Below are positions 40,671 through 47,722 of a stretch of DNA of 47,722 bases, piece by piece; the stretch's first letter is position 1; the number at the start of each line of letters is the position of its first letter. Below the pieces are notes generated by a model. The model saw nothing but the letters and a program-made list of their open reading frames with translations, searched no databases and was not told the origin of the DNA. The stretch lies in NCBI GenBank assembly GCA_947380905.1, contig CANCSS010000017.1:1-47722 (forward strand), written 5' to 3'. The stretch is from Chitinophagaceae bacterium (lineage in GTDB: Bacteria > Bacteroidota > Bacteroidia > Chitinophagales > Chitinophagaceae). Both the position numbers and the translations under genes were made by a program.

Positions 40671-42707
40671 TTAATTGTTTTTCATTTTTTGAAGTTGTGT
40701 TTCTAATCTAAACATTTCATCTCTTAATTTGGCTGCTTCCATAAAATCTAAAGCTTTGGCAAATTTATCCATTTGTTTTTTAGTTTGAACAATGGCTTTT
40801 TCTATTTGAGGAATGGTGGTGTAGCTGTTTTCTGAATCTGCAACCATCATCATATCATCTGTTGTTCGAATATTAATATTATTAAGCGTATACCCCTTGA
40901 TGTCTAATACCGCCGATTGGGCCATTACCTGTTGAATGCTTTTAACAATAGTGGTGGGGGTAATATGGTTTTCTAAATTGTATTTTATTTGCTTGTCTCT
41001 TCTTCTATTGGTCTCATCAATGGTGCGTTGCATGCTTTTAGTCATTTGATCTGCATAAAAAATAACACGGCCGTTTACATTTCTTGCCGCCCTGCCTGCG
41101 GTTTGGGTTAAAGACTTTTCATTTCTTAAAAAGCCCTCTTTATCGGCGTCTAGTACCACCACCAAAGAAACTTCTGGTAAATCCAAGCCTTCTCTTAATA
41201 AATTTACGCCCACTAAAACATCTATGACACCCAATCTTAGTTCTCGTAAAATTTCAACCCTTTCAAGGGCGTCTATATCACTGTGTATGTATTTTGATTT
41301 GATTTGAATGCGGCTTAAATAACGATCCATTTCTTCGGCCATTTTTTTTGTAAGCGTGGTCACTAAAACGCGATCTCCTTTTTCCACCTGCATGGCAATC
41401 TCTTCTAATAAATCGTCAATTTGATTTTTAGTAGGGCGAACTTCTATTGGCGGATCTAATAATCCAGTAGGGCGAACCACCTGTTCAATGATTAATCCAC
41501 CGGTTTTTTCTAATTCATATTCCCCTGGCGTTGCACTTACAAATATGGATTGTCCGATGATGTTTTCAAATTCATTAAAGTTTAATGGCCTGTTATCCAT
41601 GGCACTGGGCAATCTAAATCCATACTCCACCAAATTCATTTTTCTACTTCTGTCTCCGCCATACATGCCTGAAATTTGAGGAATGGTTACATGGCTCTCA
41701 TCTACTACACATAAAAAATCTTTTGGAAAATAATCCAACAAACAAAAGGGTCTTGTGCCGGGAACGCGTCTGTCAAAAAAACGAGAATAATTTTCAATCC
41801 CAGTACAATAACCAAGTTCACGTATCATTTCAACATCATATTCTACACGTTCTTTTAATCTTTGTGCTTCTATTTGTTTTCCCGTATTTTTAAAATACTC
41901 CACCTGGGCGCGCATTTCATCCTGTATTTCAGCTATAATTTCTTGAACCATTTCTTTGGGCGCCAAATATAAATTAGCTGGAAAGATGGCTGCATTTTCC
42001 ATGGCTTCTATTCTTTTTCCACTTTCAATTTCTAGGCTTTCAATGGATTCTATTTCATCCCCAAAAAAAGTAATTCGATATCCATAATCTACATAGGGTA
42101 GTCGAATGTCCACAGTGTCACCGTTTACTCTAAAAGATCCTCTATCAAATTCTGTTACGGTTCTGTGGTACAAACTATTTACCAGTGCGTGTAAAAAAGC
42201 TTGTCTCGAAACAATCATACCTTTGTGAATTCTTATAATTCCTTTTTCATATTCAGTGGGGTTTCCCATTCCATAAATACAACTTACGCTTGCTACAATA
42301 ATAATATCTCTGCGTCCGCTTAATAATTGTGCAGTGGCTTGTAGTCTTAGCTTATCAAGCTCTTCATTGATGCTTAAATCTTTTTCAATATAAACACCCG
42401 AAGTAGGTAGATAGGCTTCGGGTTGGTAATAATCATAATAGGAAACGAAATAACCCACGGCGTTGTTGGGAAAAAATTGTTTAAACTCTCCATACAATTG
42501 TGCTACCAATGTTTTATTATGGGTAAGCACCAAGGTTGGTCGCTGAATGTTTTGAATGAGGTTGGCAATGGTAAAAGTTTTACCGCTTCCTGTTACGCCC
42601 AATAATGTTTGATAGCGGTCTCCCTCTGCTACCCCGTCGGTAAGCTGTTGAATGGCCGATGGCTGATCGCCCGACGGGGTATAGGTAGATTGTAGTTGAA
42701 AGGGCAT
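40671..42707 (-). CDS. uvrB: Excinuclease ABC subunit B
   Basis: DNA damage recognition helicase of nucleotide excision repair, acting with UvrA and UvrC. 678 residues from ATG 42707, which gives MPFQLQ followed by YTPSGDQPSAIQQL. The Walker A GVTGSGKT, the beta-hairpin YYDYYQPEAYLP, TAGRAARN motif VI and the C-terminal UvrC-binding UVR motif (EAAKLRDEMFRLE) are present. An in-frame TTG at 42713 adds only two residues and lies inside the promoter box. UvrA and UvrC are elsewhere. Confidence 0.97.
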   Translation of the reverse strand: MPFQLQSTYTPSGDQPSAIQQLTDGVAEGDRYQTLLGVTGSGKTFTIANLIQNIQRPTLVLTHNKTLVAQLYGEFKQFFPNNAVGYFVSYYDYYQPEAYLPTSGVYIEKDLSINEELDKLRLQATAQLLSGRRDIIIVASVSCIYGMGNPTEYEKGIIRIHKGMIVSRQAFLHALVNSLYHRTVTEFDRGSFRVNGDTVDIRLPYVDYGYRITFFGDEIESIESLEIESGKRIEAMENAAIFPANLYLAPKEMVQEIIAEIQDEMRAQVEYFKNTGKQIEAQRLKERVEYDVEMIRELGYCTGIENYSRFFDRRVPGTRPFCLLDYFPKDFLCVVDESHVTIPQISGMYGGDRSRKMNLVEYGFRLPSAMDNRPLNFNEFENIIGQSIFVSATPGEYELEKTGGLIIEQVVRPTGLLDPPIEVRPTKNQIDDLLEEIAMQVEKGDRVLVTTLTKKMAEEMDRYLSRIQIKSKYIHSDIDALERVEILRELRLGVIDVLVGVNLLREGLDLPEVSLVVVLDADKEGFLRNEKSLTQTAGRAARNVNGRVIFYADQMTKSMQRTIDETNRRRDKQIKYNLENHITPTTIVKSIQQVMAQSAVLDIKGYTLNNINIRTTDDMMMVADSENSYTTIPQIEKAIVQTKKQMDKFAKALDFMEAAKLRDEMFRLETQLQKMKNN

Positions 42708-42710
42708 TTG

Positions 42711-42718
42711 CAAATTTA
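42711..42718 (-). promoter_or_regulatory. Candidate -7 box of uvrB, touching the start codon
   Basis: Reads TAAATTTG on the minus strand, matching TAnnTTTG, and ends three bases before the ATG at 42707. A transcript starting four bases later would begin at the A of the ATG. Confidence 0.4.
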
Positions 42719-42722
42719 CATG

Positions 42723-44951
42723 CTATAATGCATCTAAATAACGAGAAAGTTTTTCTATGGCTTTGGCGACTTCGTTTATTTGTTCTACCGCTTCTGCCCA
42801 ATTTTTTTGTTCAATGGCTTCTCTTACACCAGGAACTGTTTTTACACCATAGCCCGTATAAAAACCTGGCGCATATAAACTGTGTTTGTACCAGGGTCTG
42901 CGGGGCAGTCCGGCGGGAGTTAGAAGTAGTTGTTCTGCAGCATAAATTTTTGAGTTGATGATGGCCAATTGCTTTTCATCGGCTTTTGTTTTTGACGTCT
43001 CTACTTGTTTTGCTGAAGCTTCTAAATGTAGCAATGCGTTTAGTAGGGGTGAAAAGTCTATATAAGGAACCTCTTTTAGTTTTTCTGGGGTAGCTAATTT
43101 TTTAGTAGGGTCGGCTGCGATGATATATGCCTTATTGTTAATTAGATCGTTTTCTGTTTTTGCTTTTTCTCTAAGTTGTTCTACCGAACCCATTAACTCG
43201 GTGATATATCCCTTCACGGTTGTATACAATGGGTTGTAATCAAACTGAAGTGCGTCGGCATCTGCCAATCTTAATACGATTCTTCCTGCTGTTTGAGCAA
43301 GTGTTACTCCATATTGAAAAGAGGGGTCTTTAAATCTTGCATACATATCATAGGAATCATAGATAGAGTGGTATTCTCCCCCTTGATCTTCTCCACCATA
43401 TCCTACATTTAAAGAGGGTACACCTAAGTGTTGAATGAAGGAAGAATAATCAGATCCAGAGCCCATCGCACCAAGTGGATATTCTTTCGATTGGTAAATT
43501 TCTTTTTTACTTTGAATGGTGGTGGCCTCAATGGCGCGTCTTGCTTTTTGTCTATCAAAAACTGTAACACCTGTTTCTGGATCCATCACCCCCTTGCTTA
43601 CTTCGGTAATAAATTTCGAAAGTGCATGAGAGCCCTCTACTCCTAAAAACCCGCGTCCATTTCCATCAGAGTTTATATAAGCAACTGCTTTTGTTTGTAG
43701 CTCTACTGCGTGGTCTTCCACCCACTCTGTAGAGCCCATTAATCCTGGTTCTTCTGCGTCCCAAGCACAATACACTAAGGTTCTTTTAGGCCTCCAGCCT
43801 TGTTTTAACAACCCGCCGATGGCGATGGCCTCTTCTAATTCAGATGCCATTCCACTAATTGGATCTGCGGCACCATTCACCCACGCGTCGTGATGATTTC
43901 CTCTAATGATCCACTGATCTGGGAACTCAGCGCCTTTTATCGTTGCAATCACATTAATGCCCGGTTTTAACTTCCAATCAAATGCGAGTTTTAAATGAAC
44001 GGTTGATTTACTTGGTCCAATATGATAAGCAAAGGGAAGGCCTCCTGACCAAGCTTTTGGTGCAACGGGGCCAGCCATGTCTTTTAATAATGGGCTTGCG
44101 TCTCCATAACTAATGGGAAGTACAGGAATTTTTAATAAGTTTTCTGCGCTATTGTGATCCACCCTTGGTGCGGTTGCGGTTGATGCAATATTTGGTGTGG
44201 TGGGATCTCCCGGATAAATCACCATGTCCATAATTGAACCGCGTTGAACGGTTTGATCATTTTTAAAAGCACCAATTGGATATTCATCTCCAGCGCCATA
44301 ACCATCATCTATTGGATCAGAATAAATTAAACAACCAATCGCACCATGCTCTTGTGCCACTTTTGGTTTAATGCCTCTCCAACTACGACCATATTTTGCA
44401 ATCACTATTTTTCCTTTAACATCAATACCATATTTAGCAAGTGTTTCATAGTCTTCTGGTAAACCATAGTTTACAAAAACGAGATTGGCAGTAACATCTC
44501 CATCAGCACTCCAACAGTTGTAAGTAGGTAGTTGATCGGCTTGTGCTGAGGTCGCATCTTCTTTTAATGGGGTTTCTTTAAGCTTTGCTTTATAATTAGT
44601 TGCGCCAGACATTTCTAAAACCCTGGCAATTGGTGTAGGAAACATTAATTGATATACTACTGTTTTTGTTTCCCATCCGGCTTCTTTAAAAACCTTTACG
44701 ATTTGATCGGTAACAAATTTTCCACCGTTAGAGCCAAGATGGTGTGGTACAGATGACAACAATTTAATATTTTGGCCCACGCGTGCGGCGCTTAATTGTG
44801 TATCAAATTCTTTTTCTCTTTTATTTTGCTTGTCTGCGTTTTTAAAACCAAGTAGGTTGGTTTGCGCCTGTATTGTAATGCTTGTTGCAAAAAATAAAAC
44901 AAGAAATAGCGGTGAAAGGGTGGTGGTTTTTTTAAAAAATGACTGGTTCAT
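42723..44951 (-). CDS. M28 family metallopeptidase, glutamate carboxypeptidase II-like
   Basis: 742 residues with a signal peptide (about 12-29). It resembles glutamate carboxypeptidase II: a PA domain insert (about 150-240), a zinc peptidase domain (about 300-560) and a C-terminal helical dimerisation domain (about 600-742). Dizinc ligands are visible in GNHHDAW, the Asp in GAADPISG, the Glu-Glu pair in DAEEPG and the His in GEYHSIYD. It removes C-terminal acidic or other residues from peptides in the periplasm. It is third in the minus unit after mgsA, ahead of uvrB with its own promoter. Confidence 0.9.
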   Translation of the reverse strand: MNQSFFKKTTTLSPLFLVLFFATSITIQAQTNLLGFKNADKQNKREKEFDTQLSAARVGQNIKLLSSVPHHLGSNGGKFVTDQIVKVFKEAGWETKTVVYQLMFPTPIARVLEMSGATNYKAKLKETPLKEDATSAQADQLPTYNCWSADGDVTANLVFVNYGLPEDYETLAKYGIDVKGKIVIAKYGRSWRGIKPKVAQEHGAIGCLIYSDPIDDGYGAGDEYPIGAFKNDQTVQRGSIMDMVIYPGDPTTPNIASTATAPRVDHNSAENLLKIPVLPISYGDASPLLKDMAGPVAPKAWSGGLPFAYHIGPSKSTVHLKLAFDWKLKPGINVIATIKGAEFPDQWIIRGNHHDAWVNGAADPISGMASELEEAIAIGGLLKQGWRPKRTLVYCAWDAEEPGLMGSTEWVEDHAVELQTKAVAYINSDGNGRGFLGVEGSHALSKFITEVSKGVMDPETGVTVFDRQKARRAIEATTIQSKKEIYQSKEYPLGAMGSGSDYSSFIQHLGVPSLNVGYGGEDQGGEYHSIYDSYDMYARFKDPSFQYGVTLAQTAGRIVLRLADADALQFDYNPLYTTVKGYITELMGSVEQLREKAKTENDLINNKAYIIAADPTKKLATPEKLKEVPYIDFSPLLNALLHLEASAKQVETSKTKADEKQLAIINSKIYAAEQLLLTPAGLPRRPWYKHSLYAPGFYTGYGVKTVPGVREAIEQKNWAEAVEQINEVAKAIEKLSRYLDAL

Positions 44952-44964
44952 TGATAAATATTAA

Positions 44965-45423
44965 TTAAATGTTTCTGTTTAAATAATGGGTGTAGTTGGG
45001 TAGTTCATATTCATATACATCTTGCATAAACCTAGAGGTCATTAGAAAGTCGGCGGTGGTTCTATCGCAGGCCATGGGTAAATTCCACGCAACGGCCAAT
45101 CTTAATAATGCTTTTACGTCGCTATCGTGCGGTTGTGCTTCCATAGGATCAAAAAAGAAAAAAATAACATCAATATCCCCGGTAGCAATCATGGCGCCAA
45201 TTTGTTGGTCGCCCCCAAGCGGACCGCTTAGTAATTTTTTTACGGGCTGGTCTAGGGCTTCTTCCACTAACTTGCCGGTGGTTCCTGTTGCAACCAGGCT
45301 GTGTTTAGAAAGCGCCTGTTTATTATACGTTGCCCATTCTATTAAATCCTTTTTTTTATTGTCGTGGGCAATTAGCGCAATTCTTTTTCTTTTTTCTAGC
45401 CTTCTGATATTATTATTCGCCAT
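44965..45423 (-). CDS. mgsA: Methylglyoxal synthase
   Basis: Converts dihydroxyacetone phosphate to methylglyoxal and phosphate, a bypass of lower glycolysis. 152 residues from ATG 45423, matching the E. coli enzyme in length. A frame extension upstream (to 45546) overlaps the acyltransferase gene and is not conserved. Active-site motifs GTTGKLVEE, SGPLGGDQQIG (catalytic Asp in GGD) and FDPMEAQPHDSD are complete. The gene starts six bases after the acyltransferase stop. Regulation by phosphate is typical of the family but is not visible here. Confidence 0.95.
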   Translation of the reverse strand: MANNNIRRLEKRKRIALIAHDNKKKDLIEWATYNKQALSKHSLVATGTTGKLVEEALDQPVKKLLSGPLGGDQQIGAMIATGDIDVIFFFFDPMEAQPHDSDVKALLRLAVAWNLPMACDRTTADFLMTSRFMQDVYEYELPNYTHYLNRNI

Positions 45424-45428
45424 TATTT

Positions 45429-46343
45429 TTAATTTAATGTAAGCGCCCGCCTTCCAAACAAGGGAAGACATAACAAGATAATAAAAATTATTGGTTGTGA
45501 AATCCCAAAAAAAGAAAGGGCGCAATATATTAACAATAAATAACAAGGGTAGGTAAATAATAGCGCTGCAAATAAAACCGAGTCGTAAAAAACAGTTCCT
45601 TTTGTTGTTTTACTTACGGCCGCTTCTATTTTTCTATAATAATACCGGTGTAAATAATAAAAAAGGGTTTTGTTTGTTTTAGGTTGTTGGGTGGGTGGGA
45701 TTATTAATTTTTGCAATGCATTAAAAACAACCTTGTTAAAATCAACACGGTCTTGTGGGTTGAGGACTGTTTTTTGTGACACAACCTCCTCTATAGAAAG
45801 ATTTACTACTTTTCCAATGCCCCTAAAATTATTATATGCCAAGCCGGCCAGGTGAATCGCTGGAAAAAAATTATTTTGGTGACAGCCTTCAATAATTCTT
45901 GCCGTGCCTTTTTTAAGGGGTTGAAGCTGGTGCGTGTTTAAACAAGTTCCTTCAATAAAAATCAAAACAGCCTCTTTGTTTTTTAATATTTTTATAGCTT
46001 CTTTAAACGAGTGCTCATTAAGATGTAAAAACGCTTTACCCTCTCTTATTCTATAAACAGGTATCATGTTTAACAACCTCAACAACCACCGGTGGTGTTT
46101 TTTTTTAAACACATCTCCCCTTGCTAAAAAATGAATTCTTCTGTTGTATTTTGATCCAATTATAATCGCGTCAAGGAAGGAGTTGGGGTGATTGGCAATA
46201 ATTAACAGCGGCCCTTTTTTATTTAAAGGCGCGTGGTTTTTTGTATTTATTTCTATACAAAAAACCCAAAGCGCGGCACGAATTATTTGTTTGAATAAAT
46301 AAAGCAAGGGCTTGTTTTTATAAATATAAAAAAACCGCACCAT
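45429..46343 (-). CDS. 1-acyl-glycerol-3-phosphate acyltransferase family protein, long
   Basis: 304 residues. The catalytic block is NHPNSFLD with His52 and Asp58, a H-x5-D spacing, as in some GPAT-like enzymes, instead of the H-x4-D of PlsC. The second block is FIEGTCL. A C-terminal hydrophobic pair (about 250-295) anchors it in the membrane. The start needs care: ATG 46343 lies in the loop of the recA terminator, and a TTG at 46307 (giving MLYLFKQ) is a sound alternative. It leads the unit with mgsA and the M28 peptidase. Substrate unknown. Confidence 0.8.
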   Translation of the reverse strand: MVRFFYIYKNKPLLYLFKQIIRAALWVFCIEINTKNHAPLNKKGPLLIIANHPNSFLDAIIIGSKYNRRIHFLARGDVFKKKHHRWLLRLLNMIPVYRIREGKAFLHLNEHSFKEAIKILKNKEAVLIFIEGTCLNTHQLQPLKKGTARIIEGCHQNNFFPAIHLAGLAYNNFRGIGKVVNLSIEEVVSQKTVLNPQDRVDFNKVVFNALQKLIIPPTQQPKTNKTLFYYLHRYYYRKIEAAVSKTTKGTVFYDSVLFAALLFTYPCYLLLIYCALSFFGISQPIIFIILLCLPLFGRRALTLN

Positions 46344-46357
46344 AATTGATGCGGTTT
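46328..46357 (-). terminator. Rho-independent terminator of recA
   Basis: On the minus strand AAACCGCA (46350-46357) pairs with TGCGGTTT (46332-46339), a perfect 8-bp stem with a 10-base loop, followed by a T run. It lies 37 bases after the recA stop. The ATG of the acyltransferase gene sits in the loop. Confidence 0.85.
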
Positions 46358-46394
46358 ATACTAACTAACCCTAAAAAACAAAATCTTATGCTTA

Positions 46395-47411
46395 TTATTT
46401 AGCGGCCTCTTCGGCTTTTAATGCGATTTTAGCTCTTATTTTAGCTTCTATTTCGTTCGCCATTTCTGGATTATCGTGTAATATGGTTTTTACCGAGTCG
46501 CGCCCCTGTCCTAGTTTATTACTATCATAACTAAACCAGCTTCCGCTTTTTTGAATAATCTCCAACTCCACGCCCATGTCTATAATTTCTCCTATTTTAC
46601 TTATTCCCTCGCCAAAAATTATTTCAAACTCTGCTGCTCTAAATGGAGGCGCAACCTTATTCTTTACCACTTTTACTTTAACCCTATTTCCAATCGCCTC
46701 ATCTCCGTCTTTTATTTGTGCCATTCTTCTAATATCTAAACGCACTGATGCATAAAACTTTAATGCATTTCCGCCGGTTGTGGTTTCTGGGTTACCAAAA
46801 ACGATTCCTATTTTTTCTCTCAATTGATTAATAAAAATACAAATCGTGTTTGTTTTATTTATTGTTGCTGTTAGTTTTCTAAGTGCTTGGCTCATTAATC
46901 TAGCGTGTAATCCCATTTTAGAGTCACCCATTTCTCCTTCTAATTCACTTTTAGGAACAAGCGCCGCTACCGAATCAATTACTACTACATCTATTGCTCC
47001 TGATAATATTAATCTATCTGCAATCTCTAAAGCTTGTTCACCATAATCAGGTTGTGATACCAATAAACTATCAACATCCACACCTAATTTTTTTGCATAA
47101 GCACTATCAAATGCATGTTCGGCATCGATAATCGCACACATGCCTCCCTTTTTTTGTGCTTCTGCAATTACATGAATTGCTACTGTTGTTTTTCCAGAAG
47201 ATTCTGGACCATATATTTCTATAATTCTACCTTTTGGTAATCCTCCAATTCCTAATGCGGTATCTAATCCAATAGATCCTGTAGAAATCACCTCTTGTGG
47301 TTCTTGACTTCTTTCATTCATCATCATTACACTTCCCTTTCCATAATCTTTATCAATTTTGTCAATGGTTAATTTTAAGGCTTTTAGTTTTTCTACGTTT
47401 GGGTTACTCAT
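46395..47411 (-). CDS. recA: Recombinase RecA
   Basis: DNA strand exchange protein of 338 residues for recombination and the SOS response. Walker [10 protein letters not shown] (68-76), Walker [11 protein letters not shown], loop 1 and loop 2 ([19 protein letters not shown]) and the C-terminal domain are intact, with a short acidic tail. It ends at a terminator, so it is probably monocistronic. The region upstream holds two 15-bp dyads (47472-47486, 47495-47509) and a candidate -7 box, which could be its control region. Confidence 0.98.
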   Translation of the reverse strand: MSNPNVEKLKALKLTIDKIDKDYGKGSVMMMNERSQEPQEVISTGSIGLDTALGIGGLPKGRIIEIYGPESSGKTTVAIHVIAEAQKKGGMCAIIDAEHAFDSAYAKKLGVDVDSLLVSQPDYGEQALEIADRLILSGAIDVVVIDSVAALVPKSELEGEMGDSKMGLHARLMSQALRKLTATINKTNTICIFINQLREKIGIVFGNPETTTGGNALKFYASVRLDIRRMAQIKDGDEAIGNRVKVKVVKNKVAPPFRAAEFEIIFGEGISKIGEIIDMGVELEIIQKSGSWFSYDSNKLGQGRDSVKTILHDNPEMANEIEAKIRAKIALKAEEAAK

Positions 47412-47445
47412 GGTTAGTCGTTTTATGTTTTCTTTAATATTTATG

Positions 47446-47453
47446 TGAAGGTA
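47446..47453 (-). promoter_or_regulatory. Candidate -7 box of recA
   Basis: Reads TACCTTCA on the minus strand, two differences from TAnnTTTG, with a predicted leader of about 31 bases. Weak on its own; the adjacent dyads add some support. Confidence 0.25.
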
Positions 47454-47471
47454 TGGATAATTTGTTAATAA

Positions 47472-47509
47472 ACTAAAATATTTAGTATTATTTTACTAAT
47501 TTGATTAGT
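47472..47509. promoter_or_regulatory. Two 15-bp dyads upstream of recA
   Basis: ACTAAAATATTTAGT (47472-47486) and ACTAATTTGATTAGT (47495-47509) both fit ACTAAW-N3-WTTAGT, with perfect 6-bp arms and a 3-base spacer. They start 23 bp apart, near two helical turns, so two dimers could bind the same DNA face. They lie about 30 to 67 bases upstream of the predicted recA start of transcription. Function is inferred from position and symmetry. Confidence 0.45.
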
Positions 47510-47722
47510 TTTTATTTTTTATATCCCTTAATCTATTGATTTTCATTATTTTATTGGTTTAGTAATAAATTTAGTATTTTTTTTTATTTCTTTTTAAAGT
47601 ATTTATTAATGCGATTATAGGGGTTTTTTGAGGTCTTTTTTAGCTGGTTGATCAGGCGAATTTACTTTGGTTCTTTGTTCTTGTTAAAAGTAGTTGATTT
47701 TAAAATAGTAGTTAAAATACCT

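Larger units (their letters stand above)
47412..47722. other. 311-base AT-rich region upstream of recA
   Basis: No reading frame or RNA gene is visible. It contains a candidate recA -7 box (47446-47453), two spaced dyads (47472-47509) and two further TTTAGTA half-sites (47558-47564, 47570-47576). To the right of these I see nothing I can name, up to the window edge. Confidence 0.6.

Noticed and set aside
45424..45546. N-terminal extension of methylglyoxal synthase by 41 residues
   Set aside because: Overlaps the acyltransferase gene, is not like the family, and ATG 45423 gives the exact usual length.
1..47722. CRISPR arrays, insertion sequences, prophage, toxin-antitoxin, restriction or other defence genes, tRNA and rRNA
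   Set aside because: I looked on both strands for repeats, transposases, recombinases and RNA gene features and saw none. I cannot run a covariance search, so a small RNA gene in the longer gaps cannot be excluded.

Overview
The window is a chromosomal segment of a Bacteroidota bacterium, most likely from the Chitinophagaceae or a close relative. The protein types, the AT-rich DNA, the general lack of Shine-Dalgarno sites and the repeated TAnnTTTG promoter box in front of genes all fit this phylum. It is almost entirely coding, with about 44 genes in short operons on both strands. I see no rRNA, tRNA, CRISPR array, insertion sequence, phage or plasmid gene.

Layout. 1-60 is the tail of an unidentified gene, followed by a 350-base gap. 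0.4-9.2 kb: a second-type LpxD, an SDR epimerase and SCO pair, a MerC-like membrane protein, cysS, and an operon rlmD-rhomboid-rhomboid-like-endonuclease/phosphatase. 9.3-15.6 kb: a TlpA-type thioredoxin, metF, lptB, a GH3-family acyl-amido synthetase, fabG and adk. 15.8-24.6 kb: msrB lipoprotein, a DUF5690-like membrane protein, a glycosyltransferase-mnmH pair, a PlsC-type acyltransferase, an OmpA-family lipoprotein, a UvrD/PcrA helicase and an Nfu iron-sulfur scaffold. 24.6-31.5 kb, minus strand: dnaN, a terminator, then fatty acid hydroxylase, kdsB, sugar porter, GH32 and a KdnB-like Kdo 8-oxidase. 31.6-39.5 kb: recX, omega-amidase-type nitrilase, nagA, thiL, an inositol monophosphatase, a second GH3 protein directly coupled to a LysE-type exporter, a small secreted protein and mtgA. 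39.5-47.4 kb, minus strand: recA, an acyltransferase, mgsA, an M28 peptidase, uvrB, pnuC and a NadR-type kinase.

How the genes work together. Most of the content is housekeeping: DNA replication and repair (dnaN, recA, recX, uvrB, uvrD), translation (cysS, rlmD, mnmH) and envelope building (lpxD, lptB, kdsB, kdnB, mtgA, ompA, acyltransferases). There is also cofactor salvage (pnuC with NadR kinase, thiL) and sugar use (GH32 with a sugar porter, nagA).

The points most worth following are these. Two 15-bp dyads of the same form lie 23 bp apart upstream of recA. One GH3 synthetase forms a tight pair with an amino-acid-type exporter, and a second GH3 sits between lptB and fabG. A fructan-use pair is placed between two Kdo-modification genes. 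A rhomboid-like protein has lost catalytic residues and lies next to an intact rhomboid. Many promoter boxes lie so close to start codons that leaderless mRNAs are expected. No classical defence or mobile system was found.
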